NCBI RefSeq assembly: GCF_006438925.1
Contig: NZ_RCZA01000006.1
Location: 345,837 to 409,836 of the forward strand
Reading direction: 5' to 3'
Source: Pseudomonas mandelii
Lineage (GTDB): Bacteria > Pseudomonadota > Gammaproteobacteria > Pseudomonadales > Pseudomonadaceae
DNA: 64,000 nucleotides
A program made the translations under genes and the position numbers. Positions 32,722 to 41,687 of the stretch are shown here, one piece after another; within the stretch, counting starts at the first letter, position 1; every line of letters begins with the position of its first letter. The notes beneath the pieces were generated by a model. That model was not told the DNA's origin. It ran no database searches and saw nothing but the letters and a program-made list of their open reading frames with translations.

Positions 32722-33711
32722 TCAGACTGCCGTGGCCAGATCCGGTTTTTCACCCAGCAATGGCGTCTGCTGATCTTCCAGCCAGCGCGCCACCAGGGGC
32801 CAGACTTCAGTCTGGGCGGCTTTGCTGACGAGCATCTCCACATGACCGAAATTATCGCCAAAGCCCTGCTCGCGACCCAGGTTGATGAATTGCTTATGCT
32901 CGGAACCCACCTGATCGAACAGCTTGCGACAAGCCCAGCTCGGGTCCTGATGGTCACCTGCGGCACTCACGGCCAATACCGGTAACTGAACGTCGGCCAA
33001 TCCGGCCCACCAATCCTTGTCGGCATCGCCAAAGCGCCCGAACAAGCCATACCAGCGCATGCTTTCCAGGGCCAGGCCAATGGGCTCGTCCTCCGGGCCG
33101 CGCTTGAGCCGTGAACCGGACAGCTGGGCAAAGCGTTTGAGAATGAAGCGCCCGCTCCACTCCACCGGCGGAATTTTCAACGGCCAATAGGTGCGGCTGA
33201 CTTGCGTACCGAAAAACGCCGCGGAAGCCACCACCGGCTCGCCGATGTACTCACCACCCAATGCCGCCGCCAGGGTAATCCCGCCCAGCGAGTGACCGAT
33301 CCAGTGCGGGATCTGGCCGCTCTGCTCGCGCACGAACGCGCCAATGGCCGGCAAATCGTAACGGGCGTAGTCGGCAACGCGGTTCTTGCGGTAGTTCTGG
33401 TTGCGCTGGGACAGGCCGTGACCACGCATTTCGGGAATCCATACATCGAATCCCAGACGCGTCAGATAGGCGCCCAGTCCGAGCCCCTTCGGGGAAAACC
33501 AGAACCGGCGATTGGAAAAGCTGCCGTGAAGCAAAATAACCGGAACGCCACGCGCGTCTGAGCCATCCGCCATGCCCAGGCGCGTCACAGCCAGTTCGAC
33601 GGTGCCATCAGGGCTGTTGCCGGGTTTCAGACGATAGACGTCTTCGCTCAGATCGCCGCGCCGCTCGGCGCTGATCAGGGCGACAGGAAATAGGTTGCTG
33701 CTGCTTTGCAT
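32722..33711 (-). CDS. Alpha/beta hydrolase
   Basis: The 329-residue alpha/beta-hydrolase-fold protein has VILLHGSFSNRRFW (oxyanion loop), the nucleophile elbow GHSLGG within HWIGHSLGGITLAAALGG, a likely acid in VLAVSAAGDHQDP, and a histidine in NFGHVEMLVSKAA. It resembles lipase/esterase-type homologues located between rraA and ppsA in P. aeruginosa. The substrate is unknown. The ATG at 33711 is preferred over a TTG at 33726, which lies in the T run of an upstream terminator-like structure. Confidence 0.88.
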   Translation of the reverse strand: MQSSSNLFPVALISAERRGDLSEDVYRLKPGNSPDGTVELAVTRLGMADGSDARGVPVILLHGSFSNRRFWFSPKGLGLGAYLTRLGFDVWIPEMRGHGLSQRNQNYRKNRVADYARYDLPAIGAFVREQSGQIPHWIGHSLGGITLAAALGGEYIGEPVVASAAFFGTQVSRTYWPLKIPPVEWSGRFILKRFAQLSGSRLKRGPEDEPIGLALESMRWYGLFGRFGDADKDWWAGLADVQLPVLAVSAAGDHQDPSWACRKLFDQVGSEHKQFINLGREQGFGDNFGHVEMLVSKAAQTEVWPLVARWLEDQQTPLLGEKPDLATAV

Positions 33712-33723
33712 AATGCTCTTGCA

Positions 33724-33756
33724 CAAAAAAGGGCGGCTTCCAGAGGAGCCCGCCCA
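33724..33756 (-). terminator. Terminator-like hairpin just before the hydrolase gene
   Basis: Read on the minus strand, GGGCGGGCTCC pairs with GGAAGCCGCCC (with a bulge) and is followed by six T, ending about 12 bases before the hydrolase ATG. It could end a short transcript from the palindromic element upstream, or attenuate the hydrolase gene. Confidence 0.7.
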
Positions 33757-33760
33757 CGAG

Positions 33761-33912
33761 TCCTATCTCGGCAATGACTGTTCAATTTTGACGGCGTCTT
33801 TTGCTGGCATGCTGCGTTGCCGTTCCTCCCCATAGCAAGCTATGACTCGTCACGGCGCCTTGCCTGCCAGCAAAATCCACACATCAAAATTGAACGCATT
33901 GCCGAGATAGGA
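33761..33912. repeat. 152-bp interrupted palindrome
   Basis: Outer arms TCCTATCTCGGCAATG and CATTGCCGAGATAGGA, middle arms TTCAATTTTGA and TCAAAATTGAA, inner arms TTTTGCTGGCA and TGCCAGCAAAA, and a central CATAGC-AA-GCTATG are all centred on about 33837. It belongs to neither of the two repeat families found elsewhere in the window. It lies between the ppsA terminator and the terminator before the hydrolase. Confidence 0.9.
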
Positions 33913-33925
33913 CACAGAATCTCTA

Positions 33926-33952
33926 AAAGGGCCGATCACTGATCGGCCCTTT
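33926..33952. terminator. Terminator of ppsA
   Basis: AAAGGGCCGATC and GATCGGCCCTTT are separated by three bases (ACT), 12 bases after the ppsA stop on the minus strand. Confidence 0.95.
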
Positions 33953-33963
33953 CACTCACACCA

Positions 33964-36339
33964 TCAGGCCGGAGCCTGACCTTCAGCCAGGAAGAACCAG
34001 GTTTCCAGTACGGAATCGGGGTTCAACGAAACGCTTTCGATGCCCTGCTCCATCAGCCATTTGGCCAGATCAGGGTGGTCCGAAGGTCCCTGACCGCAAA
34101 TGCCGATGTACTTGCCAGCCTTGTTACAGGCCTGAATCGCGTTGGCCAGCAGCTTCTTGACCGCCGGATTACGCTCGTCGAACAGGTGCGCGATGATCCC
34201 GGAGTCACGATCCAGGCCCAGCGTCAGCTGAGTCAGGTCGTTGGAGCCAATGGAGAAGCCGTCAAAGAACTCGAGGAATTCTTCGGCCAGAATGGCGTTG
34301 GACGGCAGTTCGCACATCATGATGATGCGCAGACCGTTTTCGCCACGCTTCAGACCGTTCTCCGCCAACAGGTCGATGACCTGGCTGGCTTCGCCCAAGG
34401 TACGGACGAATGGCACCATGATTTCGACGTTGGTCAGGCCCATCTCGTTGCGCACGCGCTTCAGAGCACGGCATTCGAGTTCGAAGCAGTCACGGAACGA
34501 TTCACTGATGTAACGCGAAGCGCCACGGAAACCCAGCATCGGGTTTTCTTCTTCCGGCTCGTAGAGCTTGCCACCGATCAGGTTCGCGTATTCGTTGGAC
34601 TTGAAGTCCGACAGACGCACGATGACCTTTTTCGGGGTGAACGCAGCGGCCAGGGTGCTGATGCCTTCAACCAGTTTCTCGACATAGAAACCGACCGGAT
34701 CGTCGTAGCCGGCAATGCGCTTGTCGACGCTGTCCTTGATGTCCTGCGGCAGCCCGGCGTAGTTCAGCAGCGCCTTGGGGTGCACGCCGATCATGCGGTT
34801 GATGATGAATTCCAGACGGGCCAGGCCCACACCGGCGTTCGGCAGTTGCGCGAAGTCGAAGGCGCGGTCCGGGTTGCCGACGTTCATCATGATCTTGAAC
34901 GGCAGATCAGGCATGGCGTCCACGGAGTTTTTCTTGATGTCGAAGCCCAATTCGCCTTCGAAGATGTAACCGGTATCGCCTTCAGCACAGGAAACGGTCA
35001 CGCCCTGACCGTCTTTCAACAGCTGGGTGGCGTTGCCGCAACCGACCACGGCCGGGATCCCCAGCTCGCGAGCAATGATCGCCGCGTGGCAGGTACGACC
35101 GCCACGGTTTGTGACGATGGCGCTGGCGCGCTTCATGACCGGTTCCCAGTCCGGGTCGGTCATGTCGGAGACCAGCACGTCGCCTGGCTGGACTTTGTCC
35201 ATCTCGGACACGTCCTTGATGATCCGTACCTTGCCGGCGCCGATACGCTGGCCGATGGCGCGACCTTCAACCAGCACGGTGCCGGTTTCTTTCAACAGGT
35301 AACGTTCCATAACGTTGGCCTGGGTGCGGCTCTTCACGGTTTCAGGACGGGCCTGAACGATGTAGAGCTTGCCGTCGTCGCCGTCTTTGGCCCATTCGAT
35401 GTCCATCGGGCACTTGTAGTGCTTCTCGATGATCATCGCTTGCTTGGCCAGCTCGCTGACTTCGGCGTCGCTCAGGCAGAAACGTGCGCGATCAGCCTTG
35501 TCGACGTCGATGGTCTTGACCGATTTACCGGCCGTGGCCACTTCGCCGTAAATCATCTTGATGGCCTTGCTGCCCAGGTTGCGACGCAGGATGGCCGGAC
35601 GACCGGCTGCCAGCGTGCCTTTGTGGACGTAGAACTCATCCGGGTTCACCGCGCCTTGTACGACGGTTTCACCCAGGCCGTAGGCGCCGGTGATGAACAC
35701 CACGTCACGGAAGCCCGATTCGGTATCGAGGGTGAACATCACGCCGGCGGTGCCGGTTTCGGAGCGGACCATGCGCTGCACGCCGGCCGACAGGGCAACC
35801 AGTTTGTGGTCGAAGCCCTGGTGGACGCGGTAGGAAATGGCGCGATCGTTAAACAGCGAAGCGAACACCTCTTTGGCGGCGCGAATAACGTTTTCGACAC
35901 CACGGATGTTCAGGAAGGTTTCCTGCTGACCGGCGAAGGAAGCGTCCGGCAGGTCTTCGGCGGTAGCGGAAGAGCGCACGGCCACGGCCATGTCAGGGTT
36001 GCCGGCCGACAGCGTGGCGAACGCGGTGCGGATCTCGGCGTTGAGCTTCTCGGGGAATTCGGCTTCCATGATCCATTGACGGATCTGGGCGCCGGTCTTG
36101 GCCAGGGCATTGACATCGTCGACGTCCAGGGCGTCGAGGGCGGCGTGGATCTGATCGTTCAGGCCGCTCAGCTCGAGAAAATCACGATAAGCCTGAGCTG
36201 TCGTGGCGAAGCCACCGGGCACCGATACACCGGCACCTGCAAGGTTACTGATCATCTCGCCCAGGGATGCGTTCTTGCCCCCTACGTGCTCTACATCATG
36301 GACGCCGAGCTTATCGAGGGAAACTACGTACTCTACCAA
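33964..36339 (-). CDS. ppsA: Phosphoenolpyruvate synthase
   Basis: This 791-residue enzyme converts pyruvate and ATP to phosphoenolpyruvate, AMP and phosphate for gluconeogenesis. Domains are an ATP-grasp nucleotide-binding domain (1-~340, GGKNASLGEM), a swivelling phosphohistidine domain with GGRTCHAAIIARELGIP (catalytic histidine near 425), and the C-terminal TIM barrel with GSNDLTQLTLGLDRDS and CGQGPSDHPD. It is divergent from its regulator gene ppsR, which controls it by phosphorylation. Confidence 0.98.
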   Translation of the reverse strand: MVEYVVSLDKLGVHDVEHVGGKNASLGEMISNLAGAGVSVPGGFATTAQAYRDFLELSGLNDQIHAALDALDVDDVNALAKTGAQIRQWIMEAEFPEKLNAEIRTAFATLSAGNPDMAVAVRSSATAEDLPDASFAGQQETFLNIRGVENVIRAAKEVFASLFNDRAISYRVHQGFDHKLVALSAGVQRMVRSETGTAGVMFTLDTESGFRDVVFITGAYGLGETVVQGAVNPDEFYVHKGTLAAGRPAILRRNLGSKAIKMIYGEVATAGKSVKTIDVDKADRARFCLSDAEVSELAKQAMIIEKHYKCPMDIEWAKDGDDGKLYIVQARPETVKSRTQANVMERYLLKETGTVLVEGRAIGQRIGAGKVRIIKDVSEMDKVQPGDVLVSDMTDPDWEPVMKRASAIVTNRGGRTCHAAIIARELGIPAVVGCGNATQLLKDGQGVTVSCAEGDTGYIFEGELGFDIKKNSVDAMPDLPFKIMMNVGNPDRAFDFAQLPNAGVGLARLEFIINRMIGVHPKALLNYAGLPQDIKDSVDKRIAGYDDPVGFYVEKLVEGISTLAAAFTPKKVIVRLSDFKSNEYANLIGGKLYEPEEENPMLGFRGASRYISESFRDCFELECRALKRVRNEMGLTNVEIMVPFVRTLGEASQVIDLLAENGLKRGENGLRIIMMCELPSNAILAEEFLEFFDGFSIGSNDLTQLTLGLDRDSGIIAHLFDERNPAVKKLLANAIQACNKAGKYIGICGQGPSDHPDLAKWLMEQGIESVSLNPDSVLETWFFLAEGQAPA

Positions 36340-36513
36340 GGTGATCTCTCCACTAACTGTGTTGGAAAAGCTCAGAAGCCGGCTGCTCTATGGAGCGTTT
36401 GCCAGCTGTATGGCCTGGACCTGGAAAATAAGTGAGAATGCGGGCCACTGGCGGCCAGCAAATCGCGCCTATCATATCCAAGATTCGTCACTAGCTTAAG
36501 GCCCAAGGTGCAA

Positions 36514-37332
36514 ATGAAACGATCTGCTTTCTTTATCTCCGATGGCACCGGCATTACAGCCGAAACCCTGGGTCAAAGCCTCCTGGCGCAGTTCGAAAAC
36601 ATTACCTTCAGCAAATTCACGAAGCCGTACATCGACAACGCGGATAAAGCGCGGGTCATGGTACAACAAATCAACAAAGCCGCTGAAAACGATGGCTTTC
36701 GGCCGATCATCTTCGACACCATCGTCAATCAGGACATCCGTGAGATCCTCGCAACGTCCAATGGTTTCATGATCGACATTTTCTCGACCTTTCTGGCGCC
36801 TCTTGAACAGGAATTGACCGAGCATTCTTCCTACACCGTCGGCAAGTCCCACTCGATTGGCAGCAACTCCAATTACATGGAACGCATCGAGGCGGTCAAC
36901 TTCGCCCTCGACAACGACGACGGTGCGCGCACGCATTATTACGACAAGGCGGACCTGATCCTAGTGGGCGTGTCGCGTTGTGGTAAGACGCCGACGTGCC
37001 TGTACATGGCCATGCAATTTGGCATCCGCGCGGCCAACTACCCGCTGACCGAAGACGACATGGAACGCTTGCAACTGCCTGCCACCCTGCGCGCCCACCA
37101 GCACAAGCTGTTCGGCCTGACCATCGATCCGGACCGCCTCACCGCGATCCGCAACGAGCGCAAACCCAACAGCCGCTATTCGAGCTACGCCCAGTGCGAA
37201 TTCGAAGTGCGTGAGGTGGAGAATCTGTTCCGTCGCGAGAACATTCCGCACATCAATTCCACGCATTTTTCGGTGGAAGAGATTTCGGCGAAGATCCTGG
37301 TGGAGAAAGGCGTGGAGCGGCGCTTCAAGTAG
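36514..37332 (+). CDS. ppsR: PEP synthase regulatory protein (kinase/pyrophosphorylase)
   Basis: The 272-residue DUF299-family protein uses ADP to phosphorylate, and phosphate to dephosphorylate, PEP synthase. Visible motifs are the N-terminal FFISDGTGITAETLG, the Walker-like GVSRCGKTPT near residue 152, NSRYSSYAQCEFEVREV, and the C-terminal INSTHFSVEEISAKIL. The start at ATG 36514 (MKRSAFFIS) follows AAGGTG. The divergent arrangement with ppsA and its 174-base shared promoter region support the pairing. Confidence 0.96.
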   Translation: MKRSAFFISDGTGITAETLGQSLLAQFENITFSKFTKPYIDNADKARVMVQQINKAAENDGFRPIIFDTIVNQDIREILATSNGFMIDIFSTFLAPLEQELTEHSSYTVGKSHSIGSNSNYMERIEAVNFALDNDDGARTHYYDKADLILVGVSRCGKTPTCLYMAMQFGIRAANYPLTEDDMERLQLPATLRAHQHKLFGLTIDPDRLTAIRNERKPNSRYSSYAQCEFEVREVENLFRRENIPHINSTHFSVEEISAKILVEKGVERRFK

Positions 37333-37355
37333 TTCTGCGGCGCCCGTTACACCGC

Positions 37356-37449
37356 TTTCGCGAGCGGGCTCGCTCCCACAATTGATCTCCATTGGACACA
37401 ACGTTTGTGTACGACAGAGATCCACTGTGGGAGCGAGCCTGCGCGCGAA
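37356..37449. repeat. REP pair, family A
   Basis: Two inverted copies, GCGAGCGGGCTCGCTCCCAC and the complement of GCGCGCAGGCTCGC, are separated by about 50 bases between the convergent ppsR and MocR genes; both copies carry small changes from the common core. Confidence 0.9.
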
Positions 37450-37455
37450 GAACGA

Positions 37456-38865
37456 TTACACGGTCTCTGCCAATGCTGCCGCCAATGCGTCAAACCCGCC
37501 CAGCAACAACCGATCATCCCCCGCCGAATTACAAACACTCGCCCTGATGAACTGCGGCACTGCCCCATGCCCGACCGCAAACGCTTCAGCAGTCGCCACC
37601 AGATAATTATTCGCCTTGAGCTCCTCAGCAATCTGCGAGGCCCGCCACGGCTCGGGCACTTCGATCCAGAAGTGCGGGCTATGGGGATGGGTTTTGTACG
37701 CCAAGCCTTCCAGCACACCGCTTACCAACGCCTTGCGCCGACCGATCTCGGTAATCTGCTGGCCCAGCAACTGCTCGGCTATGTCATTTTCTATCCACAG
37801 GCTCGCCACCTCCAGCGACAGCGGGCTGGCCATCCAGCACGTCCCGCGCACAGCGGCGCTCAAGCGTCCGATCAACGGTTGCGGCGCATGCAGGTAACCG
37901 ACCCGCAAACCTGCCGATACCGCCTTGCTCAAACTGCCAATCAGCACCGAACGCTCCGGGGCGAAATGGCTCAAGGGTAACGGTCGATGTTGAGCCAATA
38001 CCGCGTGGGCTTCGTCTTCAAAGATCAACAGATTGTGCTGCCGACAGACCTCTGCAATCGCCTCGCGCCGTGCGACGGACATCACGGCAGCCGTAGGATT
38101 CTGGATCGTCGGCGTGCAATACAGCGCTGAGACTCGATGGTTACGGCAAACCTCCTCCAGCGCATCGGGCATCAGTCCTTCGTCATCCATCCCGACGCCG
38201 ATGAGTTTTATCCCGAGCTGGCGTGCGACGCTGATCAATCCCGGGTAGGTCAGGTGCTCTGTCACCAACGTATCGCCCGCCTTGAGCAACCCCATCAAGG
38301 CACACAACAAACCGTGCTGGCCGCCGTTCACGCAAACGATCTGCTCGGCGTTCGGGACAAACTCTTTATGCCTGAGCCAGTGCGCGCCCGCCGCACGATA
38401 GCGTGGCAAACCGACATCGACGGTGTAGCCGCTGATGTGTTGCAACGCCTCAGGATCAAGGGACAACGCTTGCAGGCTCTGACTCAAAAAAAGCGCTTCC
38501 TGCCCCGGAATCGGTTGATTACGGCTCATGTCAAAAAACGCCCGAGGCTCATCACTGACATTGCGAAAGCCACCGTCCCGCGGTCGTTCCATCCCACGCT
38601 GACGCACATAGGTGCCGTCTCCTACGCGAGCGACCACCAATCCCACGCGTTCGAGTTCACCGTAAGCGCGGCTGATGGTACCGATGGTCACGCCGAGGCT
38701 ATCCGCCAGCAACCGATGAGGCGGCAATTTGCAGCCAGGCTCGATCAGCCCTTCAGCGATGCCTTTTTCGACCGCGTCGGCGAGGCGTTTGTATTTCACA
38801 CCCAGACCGTTCGCCAGGCCGTCGCGCAGGATTGACACCATGGCAATACTTGTTTTGACAGTCAT
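37456..38865 (-). CDS. MocR-type regulator (GntR wHTH + aminotransferase domain)
   Basis: The 469-residue protein has an N-terminal GntR winged helix (residues about 20-90, KYKRLADAVEKGIAEGLIEPG and HRLLADSLGVTIGTISRAYGELER) and a fold-type I aminotransferase domain (about 110-465). The PLP-binding lysine is in LIGSLSKAVSAGLRVGY near 313. Such regulators usually sense PLP or an amino compound. It is divergent from an EamA exporter, which it probably controls. An ATG eight codons into the protein is an alternative start. Confidence 0.92.
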   Translation of the reverse strand: MTVKTSIAMVSILRDGLANGLGVKYKRLADAVEKGIAEGLIEPGCKLPPHRLLADSLGVTIGTISRAYGELERVGLVVARVGDGTYVRQRGMERPRDGGFRNVSDEPRAFFDMSRNQPIPGQEALFLSQSLQALSLDPEALQHISGYTVDVGLPRYRAAGAHWLRHKEFVPNAEQIVCVNGGQHGLLCALMGLLKAGDTLVTEHLTYPGLISVARQLGIKLIGVGMDDEGLMPDALEEVCRNHRVSALYCTPTIQNPTAAVMSVARREAIAEVCRQHNLLIFEDEAHAVLAQHRPLPLSHFAPERSVLIGSLSKAVSAGLRVGYLHAPQPLIGRLSAAVRGTCWMASPLSLEVASLWIENDIAEQLLGQQITEIGRRKALVSGVLEGLAYKTHPHSPHFWIEVPEPWRASQIAEELKANNYLVATAEAFAVGHGAVPQFIRASVCNSAGDDRLLLGGFDALAAALAETV

Positions 38866-38957
38866 TCCAGCCCCGAATAGCGTGCTTGAAACAGGTTCAA
38901 TCAGGGATAGACCTTTTGCAGATGAAGGTCAATTCCGAACATAAAAGGAGCTCGCTC

Positions 38958-39896
38958 ATGTCCATTACCGTCAGTGCACCTTCATGTACTGCAAAACCCT
39001 GGCTCGCCGCCTTGGTCACCAGCGTGCTGTTCCTGATCGTGTGCCTGAGCTGGGGCACCACGTGGCTCGGGATCAAGATTGCGGTTGAAAGCGTGCCGCC
39101 GCTGACCGCCGCCGGCCTGCGGTTCCTCATCGCCTTCCCGCTCTTTCTCGGCTTCGCCCTGATACGTCGTGAGCCGCTGCTGTTTCCCAAGGAAAGCCGT
39201 TGGTTTTTTGTCTTTGTCACGCTGTCGTATTTCAGCCTGCCGTACTACTTGCTCAACTACGGCGAGATACACGTTTCGTCTGGCCTGACGGCGCTGCTGT
39301 TCAGCTGCATGCCGGTGTTCATCCTGCTGTTCTCCGCGCTGTTTCTGCGGGAGAAAATCTATCCCTCGCAAGTGCTCGGCATCGCCATCGGTTTCGGCAG
39401 CCTGTTCATGATCATCCGCAGCCAAGGGCTGCATCTGGACCATGCCGAGTTGCTCGGGGTGTTGGCGATCCTCTGCGCGGCGGTGATGCATGCGCTGTGT
39501 TACGTGGTGACTAAAAAACACGGTACGGCGATCAGCGTCATCACCTACAACACACTGCCCATTGGCATCGCCGGGTTGATGCTGTTTGTCGCGGGATTGC
39601 ACTTCGAAACGCCTGTGTTTGCTGCGATCAGCCTGCGTTCCTGGAGCGCCCTGCTCTATCTCGGGCTCGTGGCGTCAGTGGGCGGATTCATTGTTTATTT
39701 CATACTGCTCAAACGCCTGAGTCCGATCATTCTGTCGTTTGTGTTCATCATTTTTCCGGTGTTCGCGGTGATCATCGGTGCCTGGTACGAGGGGCAAACC
39801 TTGTCCCGGGAACTGATGATGTACTCGGCGATTTTGCTGACGGGGTTTGCGATCACCAAATTGCCCATCGAAAAATGGCTGACACGGCCCCTGTAG
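38958..39896 (+). CDS. EamA/DMT-family transporter
   Basis: The 312-residue protein has ten membrane helices in two EamA repeats (SWGTTWLGIKIAVESVPPL near the start of repeat 1; ILCAAVMHALCYVVTKK starts repeat 2), typical of drug/metabolite exporters such as amino-acid efflux proteins. The ATG at 38958 has AAGGAG at the right distance; upstream in-frame ATGs lack one. The stop codon TAG is part of the GTAGGAGCTG end of a family B repeat. Control by the adjacent MocR regulator is inferred from the divergent layout. Confidence 0.9.
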   Translation: MSITVSAPSCTAKPWLAALVTSVLFLIVCLSWGTTWLGIKIAVESVPPLTAAGLRFLIAFPLFLGFALIRREPLLFPKESRWFFVFVTLSYFSLPYYLLNYGEIHVSSGLTALLFSCMPVFILLFSALFLREKIYPSQVLGIAIGFGSLFMIIRSQGLHLDHAELLGVLAILCAAVMHALCYVVTKKHGTAISVITYNTLPIGIAGLMLFVAGLHFETPVFAAISLRSWSALLYLGLVASVGGFIVYFILLKRLSPIILSFVFIIFPVFAVIIGAWYEGQTLSRELMMYSAILLTGFAITKLPIEKWLTRPL

Positions 39897-40005
39897 GAGC
39901 TGCCGAAGGCTCGGGCCGCGTTCGGACGATCTTTTGATTTTGCTTTTAAAAACAAGATCAAAAGATCGTCCGAACGCGGCCCGAGCCTTCGGCAGCTCCT
40001 ACGGG
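39892..40005. repeat. Inverted repeat, family B (long CCGAAGGCTCGGG...GGACGATC module)
   Basis: Two exactly matching long arms are separated by a short AT-rich loop. The element overlaps the stop of the EamA gene and separates it from the convergent prpD. Confidence 0.95.
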
Positions 40006-40023
40006 GGATTGGCGTTTATCCGA

Positions 40024-41508
40024 TCAAATGACGAACAAATCCACAAACCGATTCACCGGTGTTGCTTCAAGCTTCGCCTGATCCTTGCACAACGCAAAGA
40101 TCTCGGCGCATCGCTGGGCGGTGAAGCGCGTCGCCAGGTTCGTCTTGAACTTGTCTTCCAGCAGCGGAATGCCGTCGGTGCGGCGACGGCGGTGGCCGAT
40201 CGGGTACTCCACCAACACGTTTTCGGTGCTGGAGCCGTCCTTGAAGAACACCTGTATCGCATTGGCGATGGAGCGTTTGTCGGCTTCCAGGTATTCGCGG
40301 GTGTAGCGCGGGTCTTCGACGATGACCATTTTTTCGCGCAGCACGTCGATGATCGGATGCGCCGCGTGGAAGTCGTCCTCATACTGCTCGGCCACCAGAT
40401 TGCCGAACGCCAGCGGCACGGCTGTCATGTACTGGATGCAATGGTCACGGTCCGCAGCGTTGGCCAGCGGGCCGACCTTGGAGATGATGCGGATCGCCGA
40501 TTCGTGGGTGGTGATGACGATTTTGTCGATTTCGTGCAGGCGATTTCTGACTTGCGGATGTAACGTCACGGCCGCTTCGCACGCCGTTTGCGCGTGGAAC
40601 TCGGCCGGGAAGCTGATCTTGAACAGCACGTTTTCCATCACGTAGCTGCCGTACGGCCGGGAGAAGCTGAAGGCGCGTTTGTCTGCGGGCTTGAGCGCCA
40701 GGTCGTTGTTGGTGTGACTGAACAGCACGTCGTAGAAGCCCCATTGTTTCGCGGTCAGTACGCCGGGGATGCCCATCTCGCCACGCATTGCGATGTCCGC
40801 CAGACGCACGCCACGGCTGGACGCGTCGCCGGCCGCCCAGGATTTACGCGATCCGGCATTCGGCGCATGACGGTAGGTGCGCAGCGCCTGACCGTCGGCG
40901 AACGCGTGGGACAACGCGGACAACAACTGCTCGCGATTGGCGCCCATCAGCTTGGCGGTGACAGCGGTCGAGGCGACTTTCACCAGAATGACGTGATCCA
41001 GGCCTACGCGATTGAAGGAGTTTTCCAGCGCGATCACGCCCTGGATTTCGTGAGCCATGATCATGGCTTCGAGTACCACGCGAACGGTCAGCGGCGCATC
41101 GCCATTGGCGAGGCGTTTTTGCGACAAGTGATCGGCCACCGCGAGAATGCCCCCGAGGTTATCGGACGGATGGCCCCATTCGGCGGCGAGCCAGGTGTCG
41201 TTGTAATCGAGCCAGCGCACGATGCAGCCGATGTCCCACGCCGCCTTGACCGGGTCGAGGCGATAACTGGTGCCGGGGACACGCGCGCCGAACGGGACGA
41301 CAGTGCCTTCCACCATGGGGCCGAGGTGTTTGGTGCATTCGGGAAAGCGCAGGGCCAACAGGCCACAGCCCAATGTGTCCATCAGGCAGTTGCGGGCGGT
41401 GTCGAGGGCTTCGGCGGATTGGATTTTGAAGTTGAGGACGTAGTCGGCAATGTCCTGCAGGACCGTGTCGTAGTCGGGGCGGTTGTTCTGGTCGACGTTG
41501 GTGCTCAT
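40024..41508 (-). CDS. prpD: 2-methylcitrate dehydratase
   Basis: The 494-residue MmgE/PrpD-family protein dehydrates 2-methylcitrate in propionate breakdown. Motifs are DTLGCGLLALRFPECTKHLGP, RWLDYNDTWLAAEWGHPSDNLGG, AGSRKSWAAGDASSRGVRLA, and the histidine-bearing FPAEFHAQTACEAAVTLHP. It is the last gene of the prp operon, following prpF after a repeat. AcnD plus PrpF can do the same step, so the operon encodes both routes. Confidence 0.97.
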   Translation of the reverse strand: MSTNVDQNNRPDYDTVLQDIADYVLNFKIQSAEALDTARNCLMDTLGCGLLALRFPECTKHLGPMVEGTVVPFGARVPGTSYRLDPVKAAWDIGCIVRWLDYNDTWLAAEWGHPSDNLGGILAVADHLSQKRLANGDAPLTVRVVLEAMIMAHEIQGVIALENSFNRVGLDHVILVKVASTAVTAKLMGANREQLLSALSHAFADGQALRTYRHAPNAGSRKSWAAGDASSRGVRLADIAMRGEMGIPGVLTAKQWGFYDVLFSHTNNDLALKPADKRAFSFSRPYGSYVMENVLFKISFPAEFHAQTACEAAVTLHPQVRNRLHEIDKIVITTHESAIRIISKVGPLANAADRDHCIQYMTAVPLAFGNLVAEQYEDDFHAAHPIIDVLREKMVIVEDPRYTREYLEADKRSIANAIQVFFKDGSSTENVLVEYPIGHRRRRTDGIPLLEDKFKTNLATRFTAQRCAEIFALCKDQAKLEATPVNRFVDLFVI

Positions 41509-41587
41509 GTTCGATTCACTCTTGAAGTGGTTCGTTAATGGGACCTCGGTTCAGGGCAATCTCATTCTTATTATTGAAATGCGATCC

Positions 41588-41675
41588 CGTAGGAGCTGCC
41601 GAAGGCTGCGATCTTTTGATCTCGATTTTTTAAAGGCAAGATCAAAAGATCGCAGCCTTCGGCAGCTCCTACGGG
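41588..41675. repeat. Inverted repeat, family B (GCCGAAGGC module)
   Basis: Two identical arms lie within the prpF-prpD gap, inside the prp transcript; they could reduce read-through to prpD or stabilise the upstream message. Confidence 0.94.
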
Positions 41676-41687
41676 GGTATGCGCTAG

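Noticed and set aside
34075..36435. A 786-codon plus-strand frame antisense to ppsA
   Set aside because: It mirrors the conserved ppsA frame; antisense frames of this length are common opposite long conserved GC-rich genes.
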